A stretch of DNA of 64,000 bases. Origin: Paenibacillus rigui. GTDB taxonomy: Bacteria > Bacillota > Bacilli > Paenibacillales > NBRC-103111. Every line of letters starts with the position of its first letter. The stretch's first letter is position 1. Shown here one piece after another: positions 25,619-35,845 of this stretch. The notes below the pieces were generated by a model. That model made no database searches, had not been told where the DNA came from, and saw only the letters and a list, made by a program, of their open reading frames with translations. A program made the translations under genes and the position numbers. The stretch is from the NCBI RefSeq assembly GCF_002234615.1, contig NZ_NMQW01000012.1:124001-188000 (forward strand), read 5' to 3'.

Positions 25619-26677
25619 CTAATAAATAAACATCGCATCGCCGAAGCTGAAGAAACGATATTCCTGTTCGACCGCTTCCTTGTAAGCCGCCATAATCCGC
25701 TCTCTGCCGGCCAGCGCACTGATCAGCATCAGCAGTGTGGATTTAGGCAGATGGAAATTCGTCAACAGCGCATCCACGATCTTTAATTCGACCCCGGGAT
25801 AAATAAAAATATCCGTCCACCCGCTGCAGGCCGTAAGCTGACCCGGCTGTGTACTCACACGAATAGCGGTTTCCAGCGTTCTCGCCGACGTTGTGCCTAC
25901 CGCAACCACCCGGTGGCCGCCGGCCTTGGCCGCATTGATCCGATCGGCAGCCTCTGCACTGACCTCATAGTACTCCTCGTGCATCGTATGGGATTCTACA
26001 TGGTCCACTGCGACAGGACGGAACGTCCCCAGACCGACATGCAGTGTAATATAGGCTAATTGTATACCCTTTTGTTCCAGCCTATGCAAAAATGACTTCG
26101 TAAAATGCAGGCCAGCCGTCGGGGCAGCTGCCGAGCCTTCATGCTTTGCATAAACGGTCTGATACCTTTCCCGTTCCGGCAGCTGTTCTTTAATATAGGG
26201 AGGCAGCGGCATATGCCCCAGCCGGTCCAACAGCTCGTTGAAGATGCCTTCATAAGAGAAGCGCAGCACCCGGCTGCCCATCTCCCGTTCTTCCTCCACC
26301 GTTGCCGTAAGCAATGGCTTGGAGCCCTCGCCCTGCTCCTCGGCTCCGAAGGCAATGACAGAGCCGGCTTTCAGCCTCTTGCCCGGTCGAACCAGCGCTT
26401 CCCAGCGATCGCCTTCGAGCTGCTTCAGCAGCAGGACCTCCGCTTTGGCTCCGGTATCCGCCTTCACGCCAAAAAGCCGGGCTGGCAGCACCCGTGTATC
26501 GTTCAACACGAGTACATCCCCGGCTTCCAAATAATCGATTAACGACTCAAACGTCTGATGGCGGATCGCTCCCGTTTCTTTGTTCAAGGTCAAGAGCCTG
26601 GAAGCGGTACGATCCTTCAAAGGGGTTTGTGCAATCAATCTTTCCGGTAATTCATAGTCGAACCATTCTACTTGCAT
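25619..26677 (-). CDS. queA: S-adenosylmethionine:tRNA ribosyltransferase-isomerase
   Basis: 352 residues starting [17 protein letters not shown], with [13 protein letters not shown], a long insert and [10 protein letters not shown], ending [12 protein letters not shown]: the QueA family throughout. It transfers the ribosyl part of SAM to preQ1-tRNA to give epoxyqueuosine. About 10 residues longer than the B. subtilis protein. It lies 7 bases after the SpoIID-domain gene and 21 before tgt. Confidence 0.95.
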   Translation of the reverse strand: MQVEWFDYELPERLIAQTPLKDRTASRLLTLNKETGAIRHQTFESLIDYLEAGDVLVLNDTRVLPARLFGVKADTGAKAEVLLLKQLEGDRWEALVRPGKRLKAGSVIAFGAEEQGEGSKPLLTATVEEEREMGSRVLRFSYEGIFNELLDRLGHMPLPPYIKEQLPERERYQTVYAKHEGSAAAPTAGLHFTKSFLHRLEQKGIQLAYITLHVGLGTFRPVAVDHVESHTMHEEYYEVSAEAADRINAAKAGGHRVVAVGTTSARTLETAIRVSTQPGQLTACSGWTDIFIYPGVELKIVDALLTNFHLPKSTLLMLISALAGRERIMAAYKEAVEQEYRFFSFGDAMFIY

Positions 26678-26684
26678 ATCGGCT

Positions 26685-28835
26685 TCATTCCTTGATTATC
26701 GAGACTCCTACATAGTAGGTCTGCAGTATTTTTTTGTAATCATAGCCAAGCTCCGCATAGCCTTTAGCACCCCATTGCGACATCCCGAGACCGTGCCCAA
26801 AGCCGGTCCCTTTGAAAATAAATGTCGATTCCTTATCGGTTGCCCGCACCTGGCCGCTTCCGTTCAGAACGAACATTTGCGAGCCTGACACCGGCTCCGC
26901 CGTTGAAGCTGAGCTTCCGTTCAAGTACACGACAGGCATGGCAGGTGATTGGCTGCGAACCGTTCCGTTCGCTCCCAATATAGTATACCTTCCCGTTTCT
27001 TCAATATCAAACCGGGTACTGGGCAAGCTGTTGAATAACGTCCGGAGAGCATCCGGATAAGAGGTTTTCACTACTTGTCCGTTCGCCTTTACCTGTATGG
27101 CGCGACCGGAAGGTCCGCGCTCCGAGACTTCCAAATGATCGATCGCTCCGGCAATCGGCTGAGCCAGCGCGCCATTGATTTTGTCCTTGAGCTTGTCGCC
27201 CTCATAGGGACCGCGAATCCAGGAGTAGGCGTTCGATTCGACCGCCTGGTCGAAAACGACGAATCGGTCCCCAATATCCACCTTAAACAATGCGGGGTTC
27301 CCTGAATTGTCCACGTAAGGAGCGGAACGTACACTGACCCCCGTGTCTGTTGCTTCATAATACGGCAAACCCGCCGCATTCTTCTTCCCCGTATCCCGCG
27401 CATAATTGGAATGAATATACCCCATATTGCCGTTAGGCAGCACAATACGGTACCACACCGCTTTGCCTTTCTCAGCGCCCTCATCCGGCGTGGCCACGCT
27501 CTTCAAGTAATCGACCTTATTTCCCCAAACCTCGGAAGAATCGGCGGTTAACCCTCCGGCATTCGAATAAAACAGGGGCGAAATCAATCCGCCTTGATCG
27601 GCCAGCACTTCACCCTCGGTTCCTTGCACCGCATCGGAAGCCGAAGCGAACTCCACTGCAGCCCCCTTGTAGGCCTGATCCAGCGTCGTGTCCGTCACAT
27701 GGGCAATTTGATATTTCACACCCTGTTTCAATGCATACGTACGCGCAGCCACGGCTTGTGCTTTCAAAGCTTCGAGAGGCCAGTCCTTACTGAGCTCGGA
27801 GCTGACCACCGAGACCAAATATTGCTCGAATGGAAGCTCGTTAATAACCGCCAGCTTCCCGTTCAGCTGGGACAGCTCTATCGAACCCCGGTAGCTCCTC
27901 GCGGAGCGTTCCTCCACTTTGATTGTGGAGCCCGCCTTCGACGACACCGTCAGCTTACCGCTGCCGCCTCCTCCCAGCATCAGCTGGGTTTGTTCCACGA
28001 TCCCAACCGCAGCTTTATCGAGCGCCTTGCGCTTGAGGGCATACGTTTGGGCAGCGTCCACAGGCTGCAGCGCGACCGATGGCAGAGCAGCGTTTATTTG
28101 CTGCTTGGCTGCACTCAGCTCTGCTGCATCGGAGGCTGAAGAGGTCAGCACGGCATAGGCTGTACCATCTGCCGTCTCCAGATAGGCCACATCCGCTTCA
28201 AAGCCGGCTTGGCTAATGACCACAGCTTGTGCGGCAGCGGCGTCCTCCGAGGCGAATACGCCGGCATTCCAATGCAACGGTCCGGTTACCCGAGGCGCAA
28301 AGCCCGCAATGGTATCCGCAGCGGATGTAACCATCGAAGCCTTCTTTACTGCGGCTGCAGCAGCTTCCTTCGTGGTATAAGGCCCGGACAATAATTGATA
28401 GACCGGCTTGCCTTGTCTATCCCTCTTCAAGATCAGACTATCTTCTTTGGCAGCTGTCAGCTTGGCAGCGGCAGCCTTGACTTGCGCCGCATCCGCGCTC
28501 TCGAGAAGCAGCGCCCGGTAAGCTTCCAGCGCTGCTTTCACCTGCTGATTGCCCGAAGTCAAAGCCAGAGCGGCTCCCGCTTTGCTCTTGCCCCCTGTAA
28601 AGCCGGCATCCAAGCCTTTATCGGAGGATAACGTAACCGCCGGTGTCGTATCGCTGTATTTTCCCGTCTCTATGAATAATGCTACTCTTATATTATCGAC
28701 CTTGGGTAAAGCAGCGGCATATACCGAAGTTGAAGGAAGCAGCGCGAACGCGGCTGCACCTGCAATGACACTGCCGAGGCATAAAGACCATGTCCAATGC
28801 TGTAAGGAACCCAAGGAAGGTCGCAGTTTCCCCAT
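26685..28835 (-). CDS. exported SpoIID/LytB-domain protein with SPOR-like repeats
   Basis: About 716 residues from ATG 28835 (after GAGGGG); ATG 28844 is also possible. A signal peptide ([19 protein letters not shown], cut near VYA-A) is followed by Ala-rich repeats with SPOR-like [17 protein letters not shown]. Next comes the SpoIID/LytB core ([17 protein letters not shown] ... [13 protein letters not shown]), and the end is [18 protein letters not shown], the typical SpoIID C-terminus. SpoIID is a lytic transglycosylase acting on denuded glycan during engulfment; family members also act on vegetative wall. A classical spoIID locus is not here, so the stage of action is open. It sits inside the ruvB-queA interval. 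Confidence 0.85.
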   Translation of the reverse strand: MGKLRPSLGSLQHWTWSLCLGSVIAGAAAFALLPSTSVYAAALPKVDNIRVALFIETGKYSDTTPAVTLSSDKGLDAGFTGGKSKAGAALALTSGNQQVKAALEAYRALLLESADAAQVKAAAAKLTAAKEDSLILKRDRQGKPVYQLLSGPYTTKEAAAAAVKKASMVTSAADTIAGFAPRVTGPLHWNAGVFASEDAAAAQAVVISQAGFEADVAYLETADGTAYAVLTSSASDAAELSAAKQQINAALPSVALQPVDAAQTYALKRKALDKAAVGIVEQTQLMLGGGGSGKLTVSSKAGSTIKVEERSARSYRGSIELSQLNGKLAVINELPFEQYLVSVVSSELSKDWPLEALKAQAVAARTYALKQGVKYQIAHVTDTTLDQAYKGAAVEFASASDAVQGTEGEVLADQGGLISPLFYSNAGGLTADSSEVWGNKVDYLKSVATPDEGAEKGKAVWYRIVLPNGNMGYIHSNYARDTGKKNAAGLPYYEATDTGVSVRSAPYVDNSGNPALFKVDIGDRFVVFDQAVESNAYSWIRGPYEGDKLKDKINGALAQPIAGAIDHLEVSERGPSGRAIQVKANGQVVKTSYPDALRTLFNSLPSTRFDIEETGRYTILGANGTVRSQSPAMPVVYLNGSSASTAEPVSGSQMFVLNGSGQVRATDKESTFIFKGTGFGHGLGMSQWGAKGYAELGYDYKKILQTYYVGVSIIKE

Positions 28836-28905
28836 GTACGGCATTCCCCTCTCAAAGTTATAGGCATCCGGGCATCCGGGGTTCAAGCCTCCCCAGTTGC
28901 CTCGG

Positions 28906-29910
28906 CTAACGGTTATCAGGCACAGGAAGCCCTAGATGCTGATAGGCCAGGTGGGTAGCTACGCGCCCACGCGGGGTGCGCTGCAGAAATCCGATTTGCA
29001 GCAAGTAAGGCTCGTATACATCCTCGATCGTCTGGCTTTCCTCGCCAATGGTCGCGGCAATCGTATCCAGTCCGACCGGCCCCCCCTGGAAGCTCATAAT
29101 GATCGCCCGCAGCATTTTATGGTCAATGTCGTCGAGACCCAAATGGTCCACCTGAATGCCCAGCAAAGCCTTACGGGCAATGTCCAGCGTAATGATCCCG
29201 TCCCCTTTGACCTGGGCGTAATCCCTTACGCGTTTCAGGAGGCGGTTGGCGATACGTGGCGTCCCGCGGGATCTTTTGCCAATTTCGTCAGAAGCGTCCC
29301 CGACAATTTGAACCTGCAAAATATCCGCCGTTCGGCTGACAATATAGGAAAGCTCATCCACGGTATAAAACTCCAGGCGGCTGACCACACCAAAACGGTC
29401 TCTTAACGGAGCGGACAGCAGTCCCACGCGTGTCGTCGCTCCGATGAGCGTAAACCTTGGCAAATCCAGACGGACCGAGCGCGCGCTCGGCCCCTTGCCA
29501 ATGATGATATCCAATGCAAAATCCTCCATCGCCGGATAGAGGACTTCTTCAACGGTTCGGTGGAGGCGATGAATCTCATCGATAAACAGAACATCGCCCT
29601 CCTGCAAATTGGTCAAAATTGCGGCCAAATCGCCGGGACGTTCAATAGCCGGACCTGACGTCGTACGCAGGTTCACCCCGAGCTCGTTGGCGATAATGTT
29701 GGACAGCGTCGTCTTCCCTAACCCCGGCGGTCCATACAGCAGCACATGATCCAGTGCTTCTTTGCGCAATTTGGCCGCCTCGATATATATCTTCAGGTTT
29801 TCCTTTGCTTGCGATTGCCCGATATATTCAGCCAAATACCGCGGACGGAGACTAAGCTCCATCGTCTGCTCCTCCATCATCAGATGGGCAGAAATAATCC
29901 GGTCATCCAT
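28906..29910 (-). CDS. ruvB: Holliday junction branch-migration ATPase RuvB
   Basis: 334 residues. Walker [10 protein letters not shown] at 60-68, Walker B DEIHRL near 111, TLIGATTR sensor region, and a C-terminal winged helix ending [17 protein letters not shown]. It drives branch migration with RuvA. ATG follows GAGGGGG; 15 bases after ruvA. Confidence 0.97.
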   Translation of the reverse strand: MDDRIISAHLMMEEQTMELSLRPRYLAEYIGQSQAKENLKIYIEAAKLRKEALDHVLLYGPPGLGKTTLSNIIANELGVNLRTTSGPAIERPGDLAAILTNLQEGDVLFIDEIHRLHRTVEEVLYPAMEDFALDIIIGKGPSARSVRLDLPRFTLIGATTRVGLLSAPLRDRFGVVSRLEFYTVDELSYIVSRTADILQVQIVGDASDEIGKRSRGTPRIANRLLKRVRDYAQVKGDGIITLDIARKALLGIQVDHLGLDDIDHKMLRAIIMSFQGGPVGLDTIAATIGEESQTIEDVYEPYLLQIGFLQRTPRGRVATHLAYQHLGLPVPDNR

Positions 29911-29925
29911 GGTGTTGTCCCCCTC

Positions 29926-30564
29926 TTAGCGCATCGACTGCTGGTACAGCGCCTGCAGCGCCAGCTTCATGACCGCATCAACCGTCTCGCCGCCAATCAG
30001 CTTCGGCTTAATCGCCTGCCCTGCACGGTCTGCCTCCGCCTCGGTATAGCCAAGCGCAAGCAGCGCAGCCTTCGCCTCGCTCCACGAATTGACTCCCTGC
30101 GGCGCCGCGAACAGATCGTCTCCGCCGTTAAAAGCGGACAGAGATTCCGTTGGAACGGAAATGCCGCCGAGCTTATCTTTCAAATCCAATACAATCCGCT
30201 GTGCTGTTTTACGTCCGATTCCCGGAAGCTTGGTCAAAAAATTAAGGTTCTCCTGCTGAATAGCCGCAGCGATAACCTCCGGCCGTCCGCCCCCTGCAAG
30301 GATGCCGATGGCTACCTTCGGTCCGATCCCGTTCACCTCAATCAGCAGACGAAACAACGATTGCTCCTCCCGATTGACAAAGCCGAACAGCAGGTGAGCA
30401 TCCTCACGAACCTGATAATGTGTAAAAAGAGTCGTTTCCTCCCCCTCCTTCAAGGAAGCGGAATAAGGATTCGCACAATAAACACGATAGCCGACGCCTC
30501 TGACGTCCATGACGACAAAATCTATTTCCCTATGTACAATCGTTCCTCTTAAAAAGTCGATCAT
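29926..30564 (-). CDS. ruvA: Holliday junction DNA-binding protein RuvA
   Basis: 212 residues from ATG 30564 (MIDFLRGTIVHREIDFVVMD). It has an OB fold, two helix-hairpin-helix segments (VNGIGPKVAIGIL and LPGIGRKTAQRIV) and a C-terminal RuvB-binding domain. The ATG overlaps the ruvC stop as ATGA. A longer frame from 30618 is inside ruvC and not supported. Confidence 0.96.
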   Translation of the reverse strand: MIDFLRGTIVHREIDFVVMDVRGVGYRVYCANPYSASLKEGEETTLFTHYQVREDAHLLFGFVNREEQSLFRLLIEVNGIGPKVAIGILAGGGRPEVIAAAIQQENLNFLTKLPGIGRKTAQRIVLDLKDKLGGISVPTESLSAFNGGDDLFAAPQGVNSWSEAKAALLALGYTEAEADRAGQAIKPKLIGGETVDAVMKLALQALYQQSMR

Positions 30565-31064
30565 CGTTTGGTTACCTCGTTCATTTTTTGTTGAAGCGTC
30601 GAAGCATGGGCATGACATATGGCAATTGCCAGCGCATCGGCCACGTCATCTGGCTTGGGCGCCGCCGAAAGATGCAGCAGCATACGTACCATCTCCTGCA
30701 CCTGCTTCTTTTCCGCCTTCCCGTAACCGACAACCGACTGCTTTACCTGCAGAGGCGTGTACTCCGCGATAGCAATGCCTTTCTGTACGGCAGCCAGCAT
30801 GAGAACTCCCCTCGCTTGACCTACCGTAAAAGCGGTCGTTACATTGCGATTAAAAAACAATTTCTCAATCGCCACCGCATCCGGCTTATATTTGTCCAAC
30901 AGCTGAACTGTCGCATCATAAACCATCTGCAGCCGTACTGCATTATCCGTATGCGCCTCGGTCTGAATACAGCCGTACTGTACCGGAACGAGCCGCGAGC
31001 CTTCCTTATCTATAAACCCGAAACCGACAATCGCTATGCCCGGGTCAATCCCCATAATACGCAA
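30561..31064 (-). CDS. ruvC: Holliday junction resolvase RuvC
   Basis: 167 residues from TTG 31064, giving MRIMGIDPGIAIVG, the standard beginning. Acidic active-site residues are visible in GIDPG, AIEKLFF and PDDVADALAIAICH. It cuts junctions with RuvAB. The TTG has GGGAG about 11 bases upstream; GTG 31073 is an alternative. B. subtilis lacks ruvC (it uses RecU), so its presence here is a clear difference from that species. Confidence 0.92.
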   Translation of the reverse strand: MRIMGIDPGIAIVGFGFIDKEGSRLVPVQYGCIQTEAHTDNAVRLQMVYDATVQLLDKYKPDAVAIEKLFFNRNVTTAFTVGQARGVLMLAAVQKGIAIAEYTPLQVKQSVVGYGKAEKKQVQEMVRMLLHLSAAPKPDDVADALAIAICHAHASTLQQKMNEVTKR

Positions 31065-31170
31065 CCGCTGCACTCTCCCATTCCAAAAGCGAACATATGT
31101 GTTCACCTGCCATTATAGCAGATATTGTCCCGTGTGACACGCCCTAAAAGACATAAATCCCTTAACATAG

Positions 31171-31208
31171 AAAAAAACGAACCCCGGCTTGGAGCCGAAA
31201 GTTCGTTT
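31171..31208 (-). terminator. intrinsic terminator after bofC
   Basis: AACGAAC/GTTCGTT outer and CGGC/GCCG inner stems, followed by seven T on the minus strand. It lies just after the bofC stop. Confidence 0.8.
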
Positions 31209-31213
31209 TCTGT

Positions 31214-31891
31214 TTACTTCATATCAGGCCGGGATTCGACAACAGCGAAATCAGCAAAGGTGGACAACACACTGTTATATTCGTCCAGATTATTGACAGG
31301 AATGCCACGGTACAGCTGCTTCACCGTCTCTTTCGGCAAACTGCTTTCCAAGTACTGGATATCGAGCTGAAAAAAGGTCCGAATCACCTGATTTCCCCCA
31401 GGCACACCTTCAAACAAAGATAGATTGCCGCTCGCATCCAAACCGAAATAGGCATTATTTTTGCATTGAGGCGACAAATCCTCGACCCTTTCCGTAAAAT
31501 AAACTTGTCCGGCTTCGCCGAGTGTTACCGTCAACTCTGGATGCTCCTTGTGATATTGCAGCATTTGCTCAGATGTCAACATTCCGAGCAGCTGCAGCTC
31601 TTCGCCGCAAACATATGCCTTTTTCGAATAGGTCTCCTGCTGCCCAACGACCTGGCCGATGACCCTCCTTACTTCTTCCTCCGGCTGCTGCTGAACCGCC
31701 TGGGCTAATCCACGGCCAAACACCGACTGCTCTTTATCCTTCGACCACTCTGTAGAAAATGTCCCTTGATGCAAGAGGGTCAACGCGATCATGGGAAGTC
31801 CCGCAACAACGAGCACACACGCCAAAGTGATCCAGCGACGCTTCCAACGCAGCTTTTTTTTAATTTTGTTTAGCAAGTTGAGAAGAATCAT
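31214..31891 (-). CDS. bofC: forespore regulator BofC
   Basis: 225 residues from ATG 31891, which follows GAAGGGG at 6 bases; three upstream ATG codons lack proper spacing. A membrane-spanning signal-anchor (WITLACVLVVAGLPMIAL) precedes an exported part. The C-terminal domain with NAYFGLDASGNLSLFEG and FFQLDIQYLESSLP is the BofC signature. In B. subtilis BofC restrains SpoIVB in the forespore and so delays SpoIVFB. Its targets' partners spoIVFA and spoIVFB are at 49-51 kb. The N-terminal domain is longer than in B. subtilis. Confidence 0.85.
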   Translation of the reverse strand: MILLNLLNKIKKKLRWKRRWITLACVLVVAGLPMIALTLLHQGTFSTEWSKDKEQSVFGRGLAQAVQQQPEEEVRRVIGQVVGQQETYSKKAYVCGEELQLLGMLTSEQMLQYHKEHPELTVTLGEAGQVYFTERVEDLSPQCKNNAYFGLDASGNLSLFEGVPGGNQVIRTFFQLDIQYLESSLPKETVKQLYRGIPVNNLDEYNSVLSTFADFAVVESRPDMK

Positions 31892-31991
31892 CCGCATCCC
31901 CTTCAATTCTTTTTTTACCATTTTCTCCATCTGCTAGTCTCTTTATACGAATGTGCGCGTTGAGGACTGCGAATGCCTCTTTGTCAGCAGC

Positions 31992-32017
31992 AAAAAACCG
32001 GGAGCGCGAGCTCCCGG
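31992..32017 (-). terminator. intrinsic terminator after the SafA-like gene
   Basis: CCGGGAGC/GCTCCCGG with a four-base loop and six T on the minus strand: an ideal terminator. Confidence 0.9.
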
Positions 32018-32050
32018 CTGAATCCGGCAATCTTTAGACAATGACACGTG

Positions 32051-33745
32051 TTAGACGTTAATCCACGGCGAACGTTTCGCTTTGGGTTTGGAAGCCGCGA
32101 CGCGGCTGCTTGTTTTCTGGGAAGAACGGGTGTTGCTTGCTGCCGCGCGATTTTTTTTGTTGCTGCCTGAAGATTGGAACGCTTCTTTGTCCGAAGAGGA
32201 ACGGGAGACGGAATCCAACGATACCCGTTCTTCCTGCTCTTCACCTCTGGACTTATGGCCACCACAGCCGCAATCCCCGTCATGGCCGCCGTAAGGGAAT
32301 CCGCCATACGGGTTCCCCATTGGAAAACCATGGTGCATCGGGTACATCCCGCCTGGGTAAGCGGAAGTCATAGCCATCGGATGATCGTAGCCCGGAAACG
32401 ACGGATGATCCATCGCAGGCATCATGCCTGGAAAGCCTTGACCCGGGTACATCATTTGTGGGTGACCGCCATGAGGATACTCATGCGGTTCATAACCCAT
32501 GACCGGCATTTCGGCATGAGCCCCAAGCGGATAAGGAATCGGTTGATTGAATCCTGGCATTTGCGATCCTCCGCAGCCGCAATCCTTGAAGTGCATAGGT
32601 GTCGTATAGGCAGGCAGCATCTGTGCGGGATAGCCCCCAAACGGCATCTGCTCAGCCGAAGGCATCGTTGGAAATGACGGAGCTGCCTGCTGCGGCCAGG
32701 CTGCCTGATTCATATCGTTAAAATGGTGCGACATCACCTCCGTAGCCGGTACCTGAAACTGCTGAAACAGGTCCATTGATGGCTGCTGTGCCGAAAAGTT
32801 CGGCATCATATTGGAGGGGACTTCCGGCATCAAATCCGGCACTTGCTCGGAAAAAGGGCTCACATAAACAGGCTGATTCTGATTCACTTCGGCTGCCGGA
32901 GACGTCATCGTAAAGGGAGAATAAGGTGACGGAACATTAGGGCCTTGGTGGGAGGGCATTTCAATATTAGGGCCTTGGTGAAAAGGCATTTCCATATTGG
33001 GACCTTGGTTGTATGGCATTTCCACATTAGGCTCTTGATGAATCGGCATTTCCATGTTAGGACCGTGCTCGAATGGCATCTCCATATTAGGTACGGTATG
33101 ATATGGCATTTCCATGTTGGGAGCCTGGTTCAGCGGAAGCTCCATTGCAGGTCCCGGATGATACGGCATTTCCATATTAGGAGCCTGCTGCTGCGGCATT
33201 TCCATGTTAGGTACATTGGGCAAATTCGGGAACGGCATCGGCATCAAGGGCATTTCAGGAGCCGGTGCCATCTCTGTAGGCATGTTCACTGGAGGAGTCG
33301 GCATCGGCACTGGCATCGGAGCAGGCATCGTTTGAATCGGGGCCGTATTTTTCTTATGTCCATGACCCCCATGATAGTGTTGATGCTGAGAGGGATGGTG
33401 GCCGGATTGCGGTTTGACCTTCGGTATATACACCGTTTCTCCCGTCATCAGTACGCTTGGATTTTTGAGCTGTGGGTTGGCCTCGATCATATCGTTAAGC
33501 GGAACATTCCAGGCTTTGCCCAGCTTCCATAACGTATCTCCCTGCATGACGATATGTTTGTAAAGATAATCTGACGGCGGCTCCACCGGCTTCGGGTTGG
33601 TCGGGATTTTCACCTTCATTCCGACATCAATCACATTGGGATCGGCGATTTGGGTGTTCAACGCGATAAGCGCATCGAGATCGACATTGTATTTTTGCGC
33701 AATTTGGTAGAGAGTGTCGCCTTTCTTGACCATATGGATTTTCAC
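32051..33745 (-). CDS. safA: SafA/ExsA-type LysM spore coat morphogenetic protein
   Basis: 564 residues from GTG 33745 (AGGAGG 8 bases upstream; the in-frame TTG at 33763 overlaps that site). Two LysM domains lie at about 3-47 (HMVKKGDTLYQIAQKYN) and 64-108 (HIVMQGDTLWKLGKAWN). They are followed by a His-rich stretch, then Met/Pro-rich sequence. Nine tandem decapeptides of type PNMEMPxxxx are at 179-268. Two Cys motifs (DCGCGG) occur further on, and the C-terminus is Ser/Lys/Arg-rich. LysM binds cortex or wall glycan; SafA and ExsA anchor the inner coat. Its place next to bofC and ruvC agrees with Bacillus. Gene symbol by analogy. Confidence 0.8.
   Translation of the reverse strand: MKIHMVKKGDTLYQIAQKYNVDLDALIALNTQIADPNVIDVGMKVKIPTNPKPVEPPSDYLYKHIVMQGDTLWKLGKAWNVPLNDMIEANPQLKNPSVLMTGETVYIPKVKPQSGHHPSQHQHYHGGHGHKKNTAPIQTMPAPMPVPMPTPPVNMPTEMAPAPEMPLMPMPFPNLPNVPNMEMPQQQAPNMEMPYHPGPAMELPLNQAPNMEMPYHTVPNMEMPFEHGPNMEMPIHQEPNVEMPYNQGPNMEMPFHQGPNIEMPSHQGPNVPSPYSPFTMTSPAAEVNQNQPVYVSPFSEQVPDLMPEVPSNMMPNFSAQQPSMDLFQQFQVPATEVMSHHFNDMNQAAWPQQAAPSFPTMPSAEQMPFGGYPAQMLPAYTTPMHFKDCGCGGSQMPGFNQPIPYPLGAHAEMPVMGYEPHEYPHGGHPQMMYPGQGFPGMMPAMDHPSFPGYDHPMAMTSAYPGGMYPMHHGFPMGNPYGGFPYGGHDGDCGCGGHKSRGEEQEERVSLDSVSRSSSDKEAFQSSGSNKKNRAAASNTRSSQKTSSRVAASKPKAKRSPWINV
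32942..33211 (-). repeat. 30-bp tandem repeat, 9 copies
   Basis: Nine in-frame 30-base units encode PN(M/I/V)EMP plus four variable residues, one copy being PAMELPLNQA. No spacers are present. It is the Met/Pro-rich core of the LysM coat protein. Confidence 0.9.
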
Positions 33746-34074
33746 TGCACAAACCTCCTTCAAGTTTTCACTTCAGCAGCCCTTCTCCATCGACACGTTC
33801 GTTCCAGAGAACACTACTTTGCCGCCGTGTGCAAGCAGGTACCGTTGACTGGCCCACCGTTCACACGCGACGAAATAAAATGACAATACAGCTTATGCAG
33901 GCTGGTGGGCATTTGACCATCGGTTCAAGCAAAAAATTCAATTCCCCCCATGAAAATCGTCCTTCAAGTCAAAAAAGTCCTTTCCCCGCCTACGCAAAAA
34001 AAGCAAGAGGAGTCCGTCTCCCCTTACAGGAATCAGGCTTCTTCTTGCTCATTGTATGTGAGAAGGCTTGTCGC
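33746..34074. other. spacer between the LysM coat gene and ilvE
   Basis: 329 bases. It contains the ilvE terminator. The rest should hold the promoter of the LysM coat gene on the minus strand, but I cannot point to a convincing sigma-E or sigma-A site. No gene seen. Confidence 0.4.
33996..34049 (-). terminator. terminator of the hom-ilvE run
   Basis: AGCAAGA/TCTTGCT stem with a long, partly paired loop of about 34 bases, followed by seven T on the minus strand. Confidence 0.65.
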
Positions 34075-34953
34075 TTATTCGTAAACTTTAACGCCGTCTA
34101 CTTCAACCAGCTTGCGGAATTCCTTCAGCAGGTTTGTTGTGATCGGACCCGCCTTGCCTTCCCCGATAATTCTGGCATCGACCTCCCGTACCGCAATAAC
34201 CTCAGCAGCTGTCCCGGTAAAGAACACCTCATCGGCTACGTAGACATCGTGCAGGGTAAACGGCTCTTCCTTCACCTTGTAGCCCAGATTGGCGCACAAT
34301 TCGATAATGGCCGCACGGGTAATGCCTTCGAGAGCGCCGACATAGCAAGGCGGGGTAAAGACGACACCTCTTTTGACGATAAAAATATTGTCCGAGGAGC
34401 CTTCCGCCACGTAGCCCTGCGAGTTCAGCATAATCGCTTCTCCCACGCCCGCAAGGTTGGCTTGTATTTTAACTAAAATATTGTTTAAGTAGTTCAAGGA
34501 TTTGATCTTCGGGTTCAACGCATCCGGTACGTTGCGCCGGGTTGACACCGATACCGTCTTCAGCCCGTTGATGTAGGCTTCCTCCGGATAAATCGACAGC
34601 TGCTCTACGATAAGGATCACATTCGCTTTGGGAGAACGGCGCGGGTCCAGACCCAAATCTCCGGGGCCGCGCGAAACAACCAGCCGTATGTATCCGTCTC
34701 TAAGCTCATTGCGGCGGATCGTTTCGATCAGCACCTGCCGCAGCTCGTCTTGAGAGAGCGGAATCGTCAGCATAATCGATTTAGCCGAATCGTATAGGCG
34801 ATCCAAGTGTTCATTGCATTTGAAAATATTGCCGTTATACATCCGAATCCCCTCGAAAATCCCGTCACCATACAAAAAACCGTGGTCATAGACTGAAATT
34901 TGAGCATCCGCTTTGCTGACATATTTTCCATTCAAATAAATCACTTGTGCCAT
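34075..34953 (-). CDS. ilvE: branched-chain amino acid aminotransferase
   Basis: 292 residues, fold-type IV PLP enzyme. YDHGFLYGDGIFEGIR near the N-terminus, catalytic Lys in PKIKSLNYLNN near 160, and EGSSDNIFIVK and FTGTAAEVIAV fit IlvE rather than D-alanine transaminase. It interconverts Val, Leu and Ile with their keto acids. ATG follows GGAGG; it is 7 bases after pheA. Confidence 0.93.
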   Translation of the reverse strand: MAQVIYLNGKYVSKADAQISVYDHGFLYGDGIFEGIRMYNGNIFKCNEHLDRLYDSAKSIMLTIPLSQDELRQVLIETIRRNELRDGYIRLVVSRGPGDLGLDPRRSPKANVILIVEQLSIYPEEAYINGLKTVSVSTRRNVPDALNPKIKSLNYLNNILVKIQANLAGVGEAIMLNSQGYVAEGSSDNIFIVKRGVVFTPPCYVGALEGITRAAIIELCANLGYKVKEEPFTLHDVYVADEVFFTGTAAEVIAVREVDARIIGEGKAGPITTNLLKEFRKLVEVDGVKVYE

Positions 34954-34960
34954 ACCTTAC

Positions 34961-35845
34961 TTACACCTCCGAATGTACAGGCTCATAAGAATAGGTCGGA
35001 TAACAGCCCAATAGGCGTACCTGACAGCCGATCGCTTCAATTTCCTGAAGGGCTGCCGGAAGTAAAACGGAATCCATAGACGCTTCCACATCGATATAAA
35101 AATAATAGGTGCCCAGCTTCTTCTTCGTCGGTCTCGACTCAATCTTCGACAAGTTGATCCGGCGCCATGCAAAGGCGGACAATAGCTGGTGCAGACCGCC
35201 CGGATAATCATCCGGCAGCGTAACGATAATCGTCGTTTTGGTAAAATCCGGCGCTCTTCCCGGGAGCTGGATCGGCTCGTTGCCTACCAGCAAAAACCGG
35301 GTATAGTTATTCTGATGATCCTGCACCGCGGGAGCCCACGTATGGAGTCCGTACAGCATCCCCGCTCCGTTCGGCGCCAATGCGGCCACATCCGGGCGAC
35401 CCAGCTCACTGACAAGCCGGGCCGCTTCCCCGTTGCTGCCTACTTGCTCCAGCTCCACATGCGGCAAATATTTGCGTAAAAACTGCCGGCATTGGGTCAG
35501 GGTTACGCCATGGGAAATGATTTTGGTCAGGCCGCTGCAGCTGGCCTCGAGATTTCCTTTCCCTGCGCCAATCCCGAGCAGGTTAATAGAAATAGGAAAC
35601 ACCCACTCCGCTTGCATCGGCAAATCCACTTCGTGAATCAGCCAATCCAGGTGGAGCCGAACAGATCCGTCAAACGTATTCTCAATCGGAATGACGCTGT
35701 AATCCGTTTCCCCGTTGACCGTTGACATAAACACATCGTCAATCAGCTTACAGTTCACGTACTCGTACGTCTCTCCGCTGCCCAAGAAGCTGTGGGCTGA
35801 TTCCTCCGTGAATGTACCCGGACCTAAAAGCGCAATTCGCTTCAT
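34961..35845 (-). CDS. pheA: prephenate dehydratase
   Basis: 294 residues from ATG 35845. Catalytic domain with LLGPGTFTEESA, VIPIENTFDGSV and NYTRFLLV (the TRF motif), followed by an ACT domain with the ESRPTK motif that senses Phe. It makes phenylpyruvate from prephenate and should be feedback inhibited. The ATG overlaps the thrB stop as ATGA, with AGGAG 10 bases upstream. Confidence 0.95.
   Translation of the reverse strand: MKRIALLGPGTFTEESAHSFLGSGETYEYVNCKLIDDVFMSTVNGETDYSVIPIENTFDGSVRLHLDWLIHEVDLPMQAEWVFPISINLLGIGAGKGNLEASCSGLTKIISHGVTLTQCRQFLRKYLPHVELEQVGSNGEAARLVSELGRPDVAALAPNGAGMLYGLHTWAPAVQDHQNNYTRFLLVGNEPIQLPGRAPDFTKTTIIVTLPDDYPGGLHQLLSAFAWRRINLSKIESRPTKKKLGTYYFYIDVEASMDSVLLPAALQEIEAIGCQVRLLGCYPTYSYEPVHSEV

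Noticed and set aside
32942-33211. CRISPR-like array of 30-base repeats
   Set aside because: No spacers; the units diverge at silent positions and encode a continuous protein repeat.
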